This document shows, piece by piece, positions 30,533-41,803 of a stretch of 64,000 nucleotides of DNA. The DNA comes from Streptomyces diastatochromogenes (GTDB lineage Bacteria > Actinomycetota > Actinomycetes > Streptomycetales > Streptomycetaceae): positions 6,510,001 to 6,574,000 of the forward strand of contig JAPTYK010000001.1 in the NCBI GenBank assembly GCA_026913215.1, written 5' to 3'. The translations under genes were made by a program, and so were the position numbers. Within the stretch, counting starts at the first letter, position 1, and the number at the start of each line of letters is the position of its first letter. The notes under the pieces were generated by a model. That model was not told the DNA's origin, did not search any database, and saw only the letters and a program-made list of their open reading frames with translations.

Positions 30533-33044
30533 ATGTCGATGGCGTTCGGTTCACCCTTCGGATCGTCGGATCCGTTCAGCGATCTGTTCAACCGGTTCTT
30601 CGGCATGTCACCGGCCTCGTCGCCGCCGGCGGTGCAGCGCGTGCCGATCGGACGGCTGCTGACCGAGTCCGCCCACGAACTGCTGAACACGGCCGCGCGC
30701 AAGGCCGACGAGGACGGCAGCTCCGACCTCGACACGGAACACCTCCTGTGGGCGGCGACCCAGGTCGAGCCGACCCGCCGGCTCCTCTCCCAGGGCGGAG
30801 TGGACCCCGACAGGCTCGCCGGGCAGCTCGCCGAGGTCCTGCCCCAGGAGTCCGCCGAGCCGTCCGCCGAACCCGGCCTGACCCCCGCGGCCAAACGGAC
30901 CCTCGCGACCGCCCACGCCTACTCGCAGGCGGCCGGGGTCTCGTACATCGGCCCCGAGCACATCCTCAGCGCCCTCCTCGGCGACGCCGACTCCGGCGCC
31001 TCCCGCTTCCTGCGGGCCGAGGACCTGGACGTGAAGAAGCTCCGCGGCCTCACCGACCAGGCGGCCCGCCCGGAGCCGCGCGGCGCCCCCGCCGCCGCGA
31101 AGCAGCCCGCCACGACCCTCGACGAGTACGGCCGGGACCTCACGGAGGAGGCGAAGGCGGGCAGGCTCGACCCGGTCGTGGGCCGGGCCGACGAGATCGA
31201 GCAGACCATCGAGATCCTCTCCCGGCGCTCCAAGAACAACCCCGTGCTCATCGGCGAGCCCGGCGTCGGCAAGACCGCCATCGTCGAGGGACTCGCCCAG
31301 CGCATCGTCGCGGACGAGGTCCCCGACACCCTCAAGGGCAAGCGGGTCGTCTCCCTCGACCTGTCCGGCATGGTGGCCGGCGCGCAGTACCGGGGACAGT
31401 TCGAGGAACGCCTCAAGAAGGTCATCGAGGACGTCCAGGAGGCCGGCGGCGACATCATCCTCTTCATCGACGAGCTGCACACCGTCGTCGGCGCGGGCGC
31501 CACCGGCGAGGGCTCGATGGACGCGGGCAACATGCTCAAGCCCGCCCTCGCCCGCGGCGAACTGCACGTGGTCGGCGCCACCACCATCGACGAGTACCGC
31601 AAGCACATCGAGAAGGACGCCGCCCTCGAACGCCGCTTCCAGCCCGTCCTCATCCCGGAGCCGACCGTCGAGGAGACCGTCCAGATCCTCGAAGGACTGC
31701 GCGACGCGTACGAGGCCCACCACCAGGTCCGCTTCGCCGACGGCGCCCTCGCCGCGGCGGCCGAGCTCTCCGACCGCTACATCAGCGACCGCTTCCTGCC
31801 CGACAAGGCCATCGACCTCATGGACCAGGCCGGCGCGCGCGTACGGCTCCGCAGCGGCGGCCGCTCCACCGAGGTCGTCAGCCGCGAGGACGAGCTCGCC
31901 AAGCTGCGCCGCGAGAAGGACCAGGCCGTCGCCGGCGAGGACTTCGAGAAGGCCAAGGACCTCAAGGAGAGGATCGCCGAGGTCGAGGGCGAACTCGCCG
32001 GGATCGAGGAGCGCCGCGAGGGCGTCGTCTCGGTCACGGCCTCCGACATCGCCGACATCGTCTCCCGCCGCACCGGCATCCCCGTCTCCCAGCTCACCGC
32101 CAGCGAGAAGGAGAAGCTCCTCCGGCTGGAGGAGGAGATGCACGCCCGGATCGTCGGCCAGGAGGAGGCCGTCACCGCGGTCGCCGAGGCCGTGCGCCGC
32201 AACCGGGCCGGCATGGGCGACCCGAACCGTCCCGTCGGCTCCTTCCTCTTCCTCGGTCCCACCGGCGTCGGCAAGACCGAACTCGCCAAGACCCTCGCCG
32301 AGCAGCTCTTCGGCGCCGAGGACCGCATGATCCGCTTCGACATGAGCGAGTTCCAGGAGAAGCACACCGTCGCCCGGCTCGTCGGCGCGCCTCCCGGATA
32401 CGTCGGCTACGAGGAGGCCGGCCAGCTCACCGAGAAGGTCCGCCGCCAGCCGTACAGCGTCGTGCTCTTCGACGAGATCGAGAAGGGCCACCCCGACGTC
32501 TTCAACACGCTGCTCCAGATCCTCGACGACGGGCGCCTCACCGACGGACAGGGCCGCACGGTCGACTTCCGCCACTGCGTCGTCATCATGACGTCCAACA
32601 TCGGCGCCCACCGCATCCTCGCCCACGAGGGCGACGCGGCCGAGCTCAAGGACGAGCTGATGGAGGACCTGCGGGGCCGCTTCCTGCCCGAGTTCCTCAA
32701 CCGCATCGACGACATCATCGTCTTCCACAGCCTCACCGAGGAGAACCTGTCGGAGATCGTCGACCACCTCCTCGACCGCAGCAAGCACCGCGTCCACGCG
32801 CAGGGCCTGACCCTGGAGGTCACCGAGGCGGCGAAGAAGCTCCTCGTCGCCCACGGCTACCAGCCGGCGTTCGGCGCCCGCCCGCTGCGCCGCACGATCC
32901 AGGCGGAGCTCGACAACCGCGTCGCCTCCCTGCTGCTCGGCGGCGAGGCCGATCCCGGCGACACGATCGTCGCGGACGTCGTGGACGACTCGCTGCACTG
33001 CGTGGTCCGCAAGCACGAGGACGCGCGGAGCCTGCCGCGCCTGA
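30533..33044 (+). CDS. ClpC-like AAA+ ATPase without a recognisable ClpP-docking tripeptide
   Basis: ATG 30533 after CAGGAGCTGCC. N-domain with two Clp repeats (ESAHELLNTAARKADEDGS and KRTLATAHAYSQAAGVSYIG). D1 has Walker A IGEPGVGKTAIVEG and Walker B ILFIDELHTVVGAG. A short UVR-type middle domain (GEDFEKAKDLKERIAEVEG) follows. D2 has GPTGVGKTELAKTL and VVLFDEIEKGHPDV, sensor TSNIGAHRIL, arginine finger region FLPEFLNRIDDI, and GARPLRRTIQ. The loop between TSNIG and the arginine finger is short and has no (L/I/V)GF, so docking to ClpP is doubtful and it may work as a disaggregase or unfoldase. The true stop is obscured. Conservation ends near 33030, and the stop at 33042-33044 assumes one indel. 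Confidence 0.85.
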
Positions 33045-33072
33045 CCACCGCCCGTACGGACCGCCCGGGAGC

Positions 33073-33999
33073 TCAGTGCGGTACGGAGTCTCCCGGAGCC
33101 GGTCCAGGGCGGCGGCGACATCGGTGCGGCCCGCGACCTCCCGGAGCGCGCGGGCCATCACCGGCTCCGGCTCCCGGACGACCGTCACCAGGCCGACCGG
33201 CACCGACCGCGCCGGCTCGGCCATCGGCACCGCCCGCATGCCGTGCGGCACCCCGAAGACGTGCAGCCAGGCGTGCGGCACGATGCCGCCCAGCGGCCGG
33301 TCCGCACATGGGCGAAGAGCGCCGCCACCGAGTCCGTCTCCACCCGCGGGAGGGCCGCACGCCCGCCTCGGCGAACAGCCCGTCCAGGACCTGACGCCCC
33401 TGCATGGTCCCGGTCAGCAGACAGAGCGGAAGCCGCGAGGCCTCCGCCCAGGTCGCCGTCGTCCGGTCCGCCGGGGCGTCGGCGGCGCCGGTGAGGAGCA
33501 CGTACCGCTCCTCGTACAGCGGAACGGCCCGGAAGTTCTCCGGCAGCCCGTTGTGCAGATACGTCACCCCGGCGTCGATCTCGAAGTCCCGCAGCTGCCG
33601 CAGCACGTCCTCCGCCCGCAGGTCCGTCGCCACCTCCACGGTCACCAGCGGGTGCGCCAGACAGAACGGCGCCGTGAGCAGGGCGACCGCGCCGGACGCC
33701 GTCGGCACCGAACCGATCCTCATCCGGCCGCTCAGCCCCGTGCGCAGCGCGCCGACCTCGCTCTTGAGGGCGTCCCGGTCGGCGAGCAGCCGCTGCGCCC
33801 ACACCACGATCCGTTCGCCCTCGGGCGTGAGGCCCTCGTACCGGCGGCCGCGCAGGACCAGCGGGACGCCGAACTCGTCCTCCAGCTTCCGGACCGCCTC
33901 CGACAGGGCGGGCTGGGAGACGTGGCAGGCCTGGGCGGCGCGGGCGAAGTGACGCTCCCGCGAGAGGGCGACCAGGTACTCGAGTTGGCGGAACAGCAC
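33073..33999 (-). CDS. LysR-family transcriptional regulator (frameshifted)
   Basis: GTG 33997-33999. The N-terminal LysR helix-turn-helix is textbook: LEYLVALSRERHFARAAQACHVSQ, ALSEAVRKLEDEFGVPLVLR. The periplasmic-binding-like effector domain follows (GRMRIGSVPTASGAVALLTAP, VTVEVATDLRAEDVLRQL). A break near 33330 shifts the C-terminus to HAWLHVFGVPHGMRAVPMAE and PVGLVTVVREPEPVMARAL. It stops near 33073 after a further small indel. It is transcribed away from the preceding clp gene's end (convergent) and just downstream of fdhD, so it could regulate the formate-dehydrogenase-like genes beside it. Confidence 0.85.
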   Translation of the reverse strand: MLFRQLEYLVALSRERHFARAAQACHVSQPALSEAVRKLEDEFGVPLVLRGRRYEGLTPEGERIVVWAQRLLADRDALKSEVGALRTGLSGRMRIGSVPTASGAVALLTAPFCLAHPLVTVEVATDLRAEDVLRQLRDFEIDAGVTYLHNGLPENFRAVPLYEERYVLLTGAADAPADRTTATWAEASRLPLCLLTGTMQGRQVLDGLFAEAGVRPSRGWRRTRWRRSSPMCGPAAGRHRAARLAARLRGAARHAGGADGRAGAVGAGRPGDGRPGAGAGDGPRAPGGRGPHRCRRRPGPAPGDSVPH

Positions 34000-34047
34000 C
34001 CCACGGGTCTACCCGACCGCCCGTCCGAACGCCAATCGGCACCGCCA

Positions 34048-34883
34048 TCAGCCGACGGGCCCGGCCTCCAGCCGGTCGTCGCCGCAGTAGACGTTCATCG
34101 ACGTCCCGCGCAGGAACCCGACCAGCGTCAACCCGCTCTCCGCGGCCAGGTCCACGGCCAGCGAGGAGGGCGCCGACACGGCCGCGAGCAGCGGGATCCC
34201 GGCCATCACCGCCTTCTGCGCCAGCTCGAAGGAGGCCCGGCCGCTCACCATCAGCACCGTCCCCCGCAGCGGAAGCAGCCCCTCCCGCAGGGCGTGCCCG
34301 ACGACCTTGTCCACGGCGTTGTGCCGGCCGACGTCCTCCCGCAGGCACAGCAGCTCGCCCTCGGCCGAGAAGAGCCCGGCCGCGTGCAGCCCGCCGGTGC
34401 TGTCGAAGACCTTCTGCGCCGCCCGCAGCCGGTCGGGGAGCGCCGTCAGGACCTCGGGACCCACCCGCAGCGGGTCCTCGGCGACGGACCAGGCGGCCGT
34501 GGTCCGCACCGCGTCCAGGCTCGCCTTGCCGCACAGACCGCAGGAGGAGGTCGTGTAGAAGTTCCGCTCCAGGGACGCGTCGGGGCGGCCACACCGGGCG
34601 CGAGGACGACGTCGACCACGTTGTACGTGTTGCCCCTGTCGGACGTGGCGCCCGCGCAGTACCGGATCCCGGCCACGTCCCCGGCCCCGCGCACCACGCC
34701 CTCGCTCACCAGGAAACCGGCCGCCAGGTCGAAGTCGTCGCCCGGGGTGCGCATCGTCACGGTCAGCGGACGGCCGCCCACCCGGATCTCCATCGGCTCC
34801 TCGACGGCGAGGGTGTCGGGGCGGTGGGAGGGCTGCCCGTCCCGCACGCGCAGGACGCGCCGCCGCTGGGTCACCCGTCCCAT
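34048..34883 (-). CDS. fdhD: FdhD sulfurtransferase for formate-dehydrogenase-type enzymes (one frameshift)
   Basis: ATG 34881-34883, overlapping the stop of the upstream oxidoreductase. About 280 residues: VEEPMEIRVGGRPLTVTMRTPGDDFDLAAGFL near the N-terminus, the active-site Cys loop SSCGLCGKASLD, and C-terminal REDVGRHNAVDKVVGHAL and VSGRASFELAQKAVMAGIPL. FdhD transfers sulfur from IscS-type desulfurase to the bis-MGD cofactor of FDH enzymes. One base is missing near 34597. It is the natural maturation partner of the FdhF/YdeP enzyme encoded just before it. Confidence 0.93.
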
Positions 34884-37175
34884 CGGGCGCTCCGTCCGCC
34901 GGCCGGTTCGAGGCGGACCACGACGCCCTTGGACGTCGGGCAGTTGCTGATGTCGGCGACGCTGTCCAGCGGCACCAGGACGTTCGTCTCCGGGTAGTAG
35001 GCGCGGCGGAACCCCGGCTCGCGGGGTACGCGACCACCCGGAAGCCCTCCGCGCGCCGCTCCCGCCCGTCGTGCCAGACGCTCACCAGGTCCACGAGCTG
35101 ACGGTCTTCGAGCCCGAGGGCGTCGAGGTCGGCCGGGTTGACCATGACCACCCGGCGGGCGTCGTGGATGCCTCGGTAGCGGTCGTTCGGCGCGTACCAG
35201 ACGGTGTTCCACTGGTCGTGCGAGCGCAGCGTCTGCAGCAGCAGGTGCCCCTCGGGGACGTGCGGCATCGTGAACGCGTTGCACGTGAAGACCGCCTTGC
35301 CGCTCGGGGTGGGGAAGACCCCGAGTTCACCGGGTTGGGCAGGTGGAAGCCGCCCGGCCGGGCCACGCGCGCGTTGAAGTCCTCGAAGCCGGGCACGACC
35401 CGGGAGATCCGGTCCCGGACGGCGCCGTAGTCCCGCTCGAACTCCTCCCAGGGGACGGCGGGTTCGTCGCCGAGGGTCGCGCGCGCGAGACGCGCGACGA
35501 TCGCGACCTCGCTGAGCAGGTCGGGGGAGGCGGGCGGCAGCTTCCCCCGGGAGGCGTGGACGTCGCTCATGGAGTCCTCGACGGTCACGAACCGCTCGAC
35601 GCCGTCCCGCACGTCCCGGTCGCTGCGGCCCAGCGTGGGCAGGATGAGGGCGGTCCCGCCGCAGACCGTGTGGGAGCGGTTGAGCTTGGTGGAGACGTGC
35701 GCGGTGAGCCGGCAGCCCCGCATCGCCTCCTCGGTGACCGCGCTGTCGGGGGTGGCCCGTACGAAGTTCCCGGCGACGCCCAGGAAGACCTTCGCGCGCC
35801 CGTCGCGCATGGCGCGGATGCCGTTCACCGCGTCCAGGCCGTGGCGGGTCGGCGGTGTGAAGCCGAACTCCTTCTCCAGGGCGTCGAGGAACCTCTGCGG
35901 CATCCGCTCCCACACGCCCATCGTGCGGTCGCCCTGCACGTTGCTGTGGCCGCGCACCGGGCACACGCCCGCGCCGGGCCTGCCGATGTTGCCGCGTGCC
36001 AGGAGGAAGTTGACGACCTCCCGGATGGTGGGGACGCCGTGCTTGTGCTGGGTGAGGCCCATCGCCCAGCACACGATGATCCGCTCGCTGCGCAGGACCC
36101 GCTCGAACACCTCCTGGATCTCCTCGCGGGACAGCCCCGTCGCCGTCAGGACGTCCTCCCAGGAGACCGTCCGCGCGTGCTCGGCGAACTCGGCGAAGCC
36201 GACCGTGTTCCGCTCGATGAAGTCCCGGTCGAGGACCGTGCCCGGTGCGGCGTCCTCGGCCTCCACCAGGAGCCGGTTCAGGGCCTGGAAGAGGGCGAGG
36301 TCGCCGCCGGCGCGGATGTGCAGGAACTGGTCGGCGATCGGCGTGCCGCGGCCGACGATCCCGCGGGCCTTCTGCGGGTGCTTGAAGCGCATGAGCCCGG
36401 CCTCGGGCAGCGTGTTGACGGCCACGACCCGACCGCCGTTGCGCTTGGTCTCCTCCAGGGCCGACAGCATCCGGGGGTGGTTGGTGCCCGGGTTCTGCCC
36501 CACGACGAAGACCAGGTCGGAGTGGTGGATGTCGTCCAGGGAGACGCTGCCCTTGCCGATGCCCAGCGTCTGGGACAGCGCGGAACCGCTGGACTCGTGA
36601 CACAGGTTGGAGCAGTCCGGCAGGTTGTTCGTGCCGTACGCGCGCGCGAAGAGCTGGAGGAGGAACGCGGCCTCGTTGTTCAGCCGGCCGGAGACGTAGA
36701 AGAGGGCCTCGTCGGGGGAGTCGAGCGCCTTCAGCTCGCCCGCGAGCAGCCCGAGCGCCTCGTCCCAGCCGATCGGCTCGTAATGCGTCGCGCCCGGCCG
36801 CTTCACCATCGGCTCGGTGAGCCGGCCCTGCTGGTTGAGCCAGTAGTCGGACATGCCGCCGAGCTCCGCGATCGAGTGCGCGCGGAAGAATTCCCGGGTG
36901 ACGCGCCGCGAGGTGGCCTCGTCGTTGATGTGCTTGGCGCCGTTCTCGCAGTACTCGTTCCGGTGCCGCTCGCCCGGCGCGGGCTCCGGCCACGCGCAGC
37001 CCGGACAGTCGATGCCCCCGGGCTGGTTGACGTTCAGCAGCGTCAGCGCGGTCCGCCGCGGGGACGTCTGGCCCAGGGAGTACTCCAGCGCGTGCGCCAC
37101 GGCGGGAAGGCCCGTCGCCCAGGTCTTCGGCGGGGTGACCTTCAGGTCGTCGACCGGGTCCTCGATGGCGCTCAT
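34871..37175 (-). CDS. FdhF/YdeP-family molybdopterin oxidoreductase, copy 1
   Basis: ATG 37173-37175. About 767 residues of the molybdopterin oxidoreductase fold: IDCPGCAWPEPAPGERHR (Cys pair near the N-terminus), YEPIGWDEALGLLAGELKAL, YVSGRLNNEAAFLLQLFARA, NNLPDCSNLCHESSGSAL, DLVFVVGQNPGTNHPRML, KLNRSHTVCGGTALILPTLG and the C-terminal cofactor domain (HDQWNTVWYAPNDRYRGIHD). YdeP-type members oxidise formate or act in acid resistance; the substrate is unproven. Breaks near 35325 and 35020. The end overlaps fdhD by 13 nt. Confidence 0.9.
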
Positions 37176-37228
37176 GCTCGGGTCCGCCTCATTTCCTCGC
37201 GAATATCGAATTCGGGCCGCAGAGCAGA

Positions 37229-37291
37229 TTCGGCCCCGTTCGGAGCAAAGTCAAAGAGATGTTTTCGATGAGCTGATAGGTGTGGCCTATC
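37229..37291 (-). promoter_or_regulatory. Control region between FdhF copy 1 and the FUSC gene
   Basis: On the minus strand TTGACT, 17 bases, then GAATCT (about 37257 to 37229) is a plausible promoter for the oxidoreductase. Just behind it GATAGG (37275-37280) and CCTATC (37286-37291) form a 6-bp inverted repeat around TGTGG, a possible operator. This is the only intergenic space for the two divergent genes. Confidence 0.4.
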
Positions 37292-37384
37292 GGATCGCTG
37301 CGACTGCTTCATCGGCGATACGCATCGCACGATCGGAAATGCCTCTTTGACTTGCGCGGAGAATGCGCCGAGGGTGATCGGGCC

Positions 37385-39153
37385 ATGAATTCCTGTCCTC
37401 GTGCACCGCGGCGTGCGGCCGCCCGCCTGGGGCGCGCGCTCTCCCGAGGGGCGCCCTCGCCCTCCAGAGCGTGGACGGAGCCCTGTCCTTCGCGCTGCGC
37501 GCCGCGTTCGCCATGGCGCTGCCCGCGCTGCCGCTGGCGCTCACCGGCCGCGCCGACCAGGCCGTCTACACGATGCTGGGCTCCTTCACCACCACCTTCG
37601 GCCGCAACCTGCCCTACGCGCGCCGCGCCCGCGTGCTCGCCGTCGTCGCCGTCGCGATGACCGCGTGCGTGGCCTGCGGCGCGGCGCTCGCCGCCTGGGC
37701 GCACCCCGGGACGGGGAGCGGGCGCCGCCGTGACCGTCGTGGCCACGGCCCTGGTGGCCGGTCTGGCGAAGTTCGCCTGCGACGCGGCCCGGCTGGGCGG
37801 GCTCGGCGCGGTGCTGCTGCTGTTCTCCTTCGCGGTGGCGGCCAACGGAGCCCCGGCCCCCGCCGACGTCCTGCCCCGGGCCGGCCTGGCCGCCTGCGGC
37901 GCGGCCGTCGCCTGGGCCCTCGCCGTGGCGGGCCGGCTCGCGCACCCGGACCGCCCGCAGCGGCTCGCCGTCGCCGCCGCCCTGCGCGAACTCGCCGACC
38001 TGTGGGACGCGAGCGGTACGCGGGCCCCGCCCGGCCCGTACGGCACCGGGCGACCGCGGCGGTCCTCCAGGCGTACCGCACCCTCGGTGTCCTGCCCCGT
38101 CCGGCGCCGAGCGGAGCGGCCGGGACGACACCTGCGTCCGCCTCGCGGACCTCGCCTGGTCACTGCTGGTCGGTTCCGCCCGCCGCCCGCCGGACGACCC
38201 CGCCGGCCTGGCCCGGACGCTGCGCCGCCAGGTCCGGCTGCTCGTCAGCCGCCGCCTCCGGTCCCCGCGCCTCCTGCCCGAACTGGAGCTCCCGGCCCCG
38301 ATCGCCCGGTCCGGCACGCCCGCCGGGCCCGGCCGCCCCACTGGAACCGGGGCGCCGGGACCCGGGTCGGTCCCGGCGGACCCCACCACCCTGCGCGCCG
38401 CCGAACTCAGGGCCGCCGCCCTGGTGACGGGACCGGCCCACGGCCGGGCGGCGGTCCTCCTCGTGCCCGCCCTGCGGATGGTCCTCGGCACCGGCCTCGC
38501 GGGCGGCACGGCCCTCCTCCTGGGCCTCGGGCACGGCTACTGGGCGGCGATCTCCGCCGCCGCCGTCCTCCACTCGGTCAACGTGCGGACGGCGGCCCAG
38601 CGGGCCGTCCAGCGCACCCTGGGCACGGTCGCCGGCCTCCTGCTCGCCCTCGGCGTCCTCGGCCTGGGCCCCGGGCCGGTGACGCTCGTCCTCGTCATCG
38701 TCCTGTGCGAGTTCCTCCTGGAGTACGTCGTCGCCCGCAACTACGGGCTCGGCGTCGTCTTCCTCACCCCGCTGGCCCTGCTCCTGACCGACCTGGCCGC
38801 GCCCGCACTCGCCGGGGCCCTCGTGCGGGACCGGGCGCTGAGCAGCGCGCTCGGGGTCGGCATCGGGCTCGGCTGCGCGCTGCTCGTGGTCCACGACCGG
38901 GCGGCGGTACGGGCCGAGCGCGCGCTCGCCGCCTGCGCGGCGGTCTCGGAGCGGGCCGAACGCGCCCTGGAGGAACGGGCCGTGCGCGCGTTCCCGCTCG
39001 TCCAGACGCGCCTGGCGGCGGCCGCGGTGGAGCTGCGGGAGGCCGACGACGCCGCGGCGGGGAGCTCTGGCCGCCGAGATCGACCCCACCGAGCTCGCCG
39101 CCGCCGAACGGCGCGCCTACCTCCTCCTGGACCGGCTGGCCAGAAAGAGGTGA
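37385..39153 (+). CDS. FUSC-family (aromatic acid exporter-like) membrane protein (frameshifted)
   Basis: ATG 37385. Two blocks of membrane helices surround a soluble linker, as in fusaric-acid-resistance proteins: first ALSFALRAAFAMALPALPLAL with YTMLGSFTTTFGRN and RVLAVVAVAMTACVACGAAL, then a second block GTGLAGGTALLLGLGHGYWAAISAAAV, LGTVAGLLLALGVLGLG and NYGLGVVFLTPLALLLTDLA. The last helix region ends AAERRAYLLLDRLARKR at 39153. Breaks near 37457, 37725, 38045, 38120 and 39065. It probably exports aromatic or lipid-like compounds. It lies between two paralogous FdhF/YdeP genes. Confidence 0.82.
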
Positions 39154-39160
39154 CGCTCCG

Positions 39161-41483
39161 TCACGAAGCGGACTCGATCGTCACCTTGACGTGCTTCATG
39201 ATCGGCTGGTCGCTCTGGCTGCTGTAGTCGCCCAGGGCGCACAGCACGTTCATCTCCGGCATGTAGCCGGCGGCGCAGCCGCGCGGGATGTCGTACGGGA
39301 CGGCGAGGTAGCCCTTCAGGTGCCGCCGGCTGCCGTCCTTCGCGGTGCTCGTGATGTCGACGCGGCCCATGTCGGCGATCCCGCGCTCGCGCATGTCCGC
39401 CCGGTTCATGAAGACCAGGGTGCGGCAGTTCCTGATGCCCCGGTAGCGGTCGTCGTCGGAGTAGATCGTGGTGTTCCACTGGTCGTGGAGCGCATGGTGC
39501 CGAGCGCCAGGGTGCCGGGGGCGGGCACCACGTCGGGCAGTTCGGCGGCGGAGAACTCGGCGCGCCCGGACGGGGTCAGGAAGACGAGCTCGCGGGCGGG
39601 CTGCTTGATGCGGAAGCCGAGCGGCAGCCGTACGCGCCGGTTGAAGTCCTCGAAGCCGTCGAGCGCGCGGGCCATGGTGTCCCGGATGCGGTCGTAGTCC
39701 TCGACGTACCACTCCCAGGGCGTGGCGCTGTCGGGCAGCGCGGCGCGCGCCATGCCGGCGACGATCGCCGGCTCGGAGAGCAGGTGCGGCGAGGCGGGCT
39801 TCTTCATGCCGACGGACAGGTGGACCATGCTCATCGAGTCCTCGACCGAGGTGCTCTGGATCCCCTTGCGCTGGTGGTCCTTCTCGGTCCGGCCGAGGCA
39901 GGGCAGGATGAGGGCCTGCCGGCCGTGCACGAGGTGACTGCGGTTGAGCTTGGTGCTGACCTGGACGGTGAGCTCGCAGGCGCGCAGCGCCTCGTAGGTG
40001 TACGGGGTGTCGGGGGCGGCGAGCGCGAAGTTGCCGCCCATGCCGACGAAGACCTTGATCTCGCCCGCGTGCATGGCCTTGATGCTCGCGACGGTGTCCT
40101 TGCCGTGCGCGCGCGGGGGTTCGATCGAGCAGGCCTCGGCGAGCCGGTCCAGGAACTCCGCGCCGGGGCGGTGGTCGATGCCGCAGGTGCGGTTGCCCTG
40201 GACGTTGCTGTGGCCGCGTACGGGGGAGGGGCCCGCTCCCTCCCGGCCGAGGTTGCCGCGGAGCAGCAGCAGGTTGACGATCTCCCGCACGGTGTCGACG
40301 CCGTGCTCGTGCTGGGTGATGCCGAGGCACCAGCTGACAATGGAGCGGTCGGCCTCCCCGTACACGCCCGCGGCCTTGAGGATGTCGGCCCGGCTCAGCC
40401 CGGACTGCCGTTCCAGCTCCTCCCAGGGGTGGCCTCGCACAGCGCACGGTACTCCTCGAAACCCGAGGTGTGGCGCTCGATGAACTCCCGGTCCAGGGCC
40501 TTCGGATCGGTCGACGAGGCCTCCAGGACCGCCTTCGCCATGCCGCGGACGAGCGCCATGTCGCCGCCGATGCGCGGCTGGAGGTTCAGGGTGCTGGTCC
40601 TCGTCGCCTTGAACAGGGCCATGTCCGTGAAGTCGTGCGGGACGATGGTGCGGGTGGCGGCGGCTTCGACGAGCGGGTTGACGTGCACGATCCGCGCGCC
40701 GCGGTGGTACGCCCCGGCGAGGGCGGTGAGCATCCTGGGCGCGTTCGAGGCGGCGTTGACGCCGAAGACGAACAGCGCGTCGGCGGTCTCCCAGTCCTGG
40801 AGGTCGACCGTGCCCTTGCCGGTGCCCAGGGAGGCCTGGAGGGCGCGGCCGCTGGCCTCGTGGCACATGTTGGAGCAGTCGGGCAGGTTGTTGGTGCCCA
40901 GTTCGCGGGCCATCAGCTGGTAGAGGAAGGTGGCCTCGTTGCCGAGCCTTCCCGAGGTGTAGTACGCGGCCTGGTTCGGGTCCTCCAGGCCGCGCAGGGT
41001 GCGGCCGACGAGCGCGAAGGCGTCCTTCCAGCTGATCGGCACGTAGTGGTCCGACTCCGCGTCGTAGACCATCGGCTCGGTGAGGCGGCCCTCGTTCTCC
41101 AGGTCGTAGTCGCTCCACCCGGCGAGCTCGGTCACCGAGTGGGCGGCGAAGAACTCGCGCCCGACCCGCTTGCGGGTCATCTCCCAGGTGACGTGCTTGA
41201 TGCCGTTCTCGCAGATGTCCAGGTGGAGGCCCTTGGTGTCGTCGGGCCAGGCGCAGCCGGGGCAGTCGAAGCCGGTGTTCTCGTGGTTCATCCGCATGAT
41301 CGCGCGCGGGCCGTCGACCAGCGCGCCCTCGCGCACGAGGAAGTTCGTCACGCTCTTCGCGGCGCCCCAGCCCGCGGCCGGGTGGTGGTACGGACGGAAT
41401 TCCGGTTCGCCCTTGGGGGCCGGGCCCACCCGGGGTTCGCGCTCGTCTCGGGCTGAGGCGTTCTCGTCCTGGTCGGTGCTCAA
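39161..41483 (-). CDS. FdhF/YdeP-family molybdopterin oxidoreductase, copy 2
   Basis: TTG 41481-41483 follows AGAGGTGAAGCGCC. About 774 residues and clearly paralogous to copy 1: FDCPGCAWPDDTKG, ICENGIKHVTWEMTRKRV, YYTSGRLGNEATFLYQLMA, NNLPDCSNMCHEASGRAL, FVFGVNAASNAPRMLTAL, KLNRSHLVHGRQALILPCLG and HDQWNTTIYSDDDRYRGIRN. The C-terminus is PIMKHVKVTIESAS. Breaks near 40425 and 39490. Only 7 nt separate its stop from the converging FUSC stop. Confidence 0.9.
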
Positions 41484-41604
41484 GGCGCTTCACCTCTCGC
41501 CCCTGCGGACGCACGGGCACGGTGGGACGGAAAGGCCCCTCCGGGCAGGCTAAGCCCGCTGTCCGGCGCCTGCCACCCCGCCGGGGAGGGGCCCCGCGTG
41601 CGGC

Positions 41605-41735
41605 CGCGTCGGGGATCGCCGGAGGGCCGAGTCCGTCCGCGTCGCGGATCGCCGGAGGGCCCGAATCCGGCCGCGTCGCGGATCGCCGGAGGGCCCGAAT
41701 CCGGCCGTGTCGGGGATCGCCGGGGCCCGCGCCGG
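41605..41735. repeat. 34-bp tandem repeat (about 3.7 copies)
   Basis: Units start at 41605, 41638, 41672 and 41706. The two middle units are identical and begin CGCGTCGCGGATCGCCGGAG. The array fills the space between the divergent FdhF copy 2 and the DyP peroxidase. No leader or associated genes suggest CRISPR, and there are no spacers. Confidence 0.88.
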
Positions 41736-41803
41736 GCTGCGTACCGGATCATGCGCACCTACGCTGACGCTGTCCCTTTCACGCTGTTTTCCGGGGGAGT
41801 GTC

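Noticed and set aside
30316..34950. A 1544-codon open frame on the plus strand
   Set aside because: It overlaps the real clp gene in another frame and the antisense strand of lysR and fdhD. It is almost all Arg, Pro, Gly and Ala and arises from third-position GC bias.
41605..41735. CRISPR-like array
   Set aside because: The 34-bp units follow each other without spacers and no cas gene is present.
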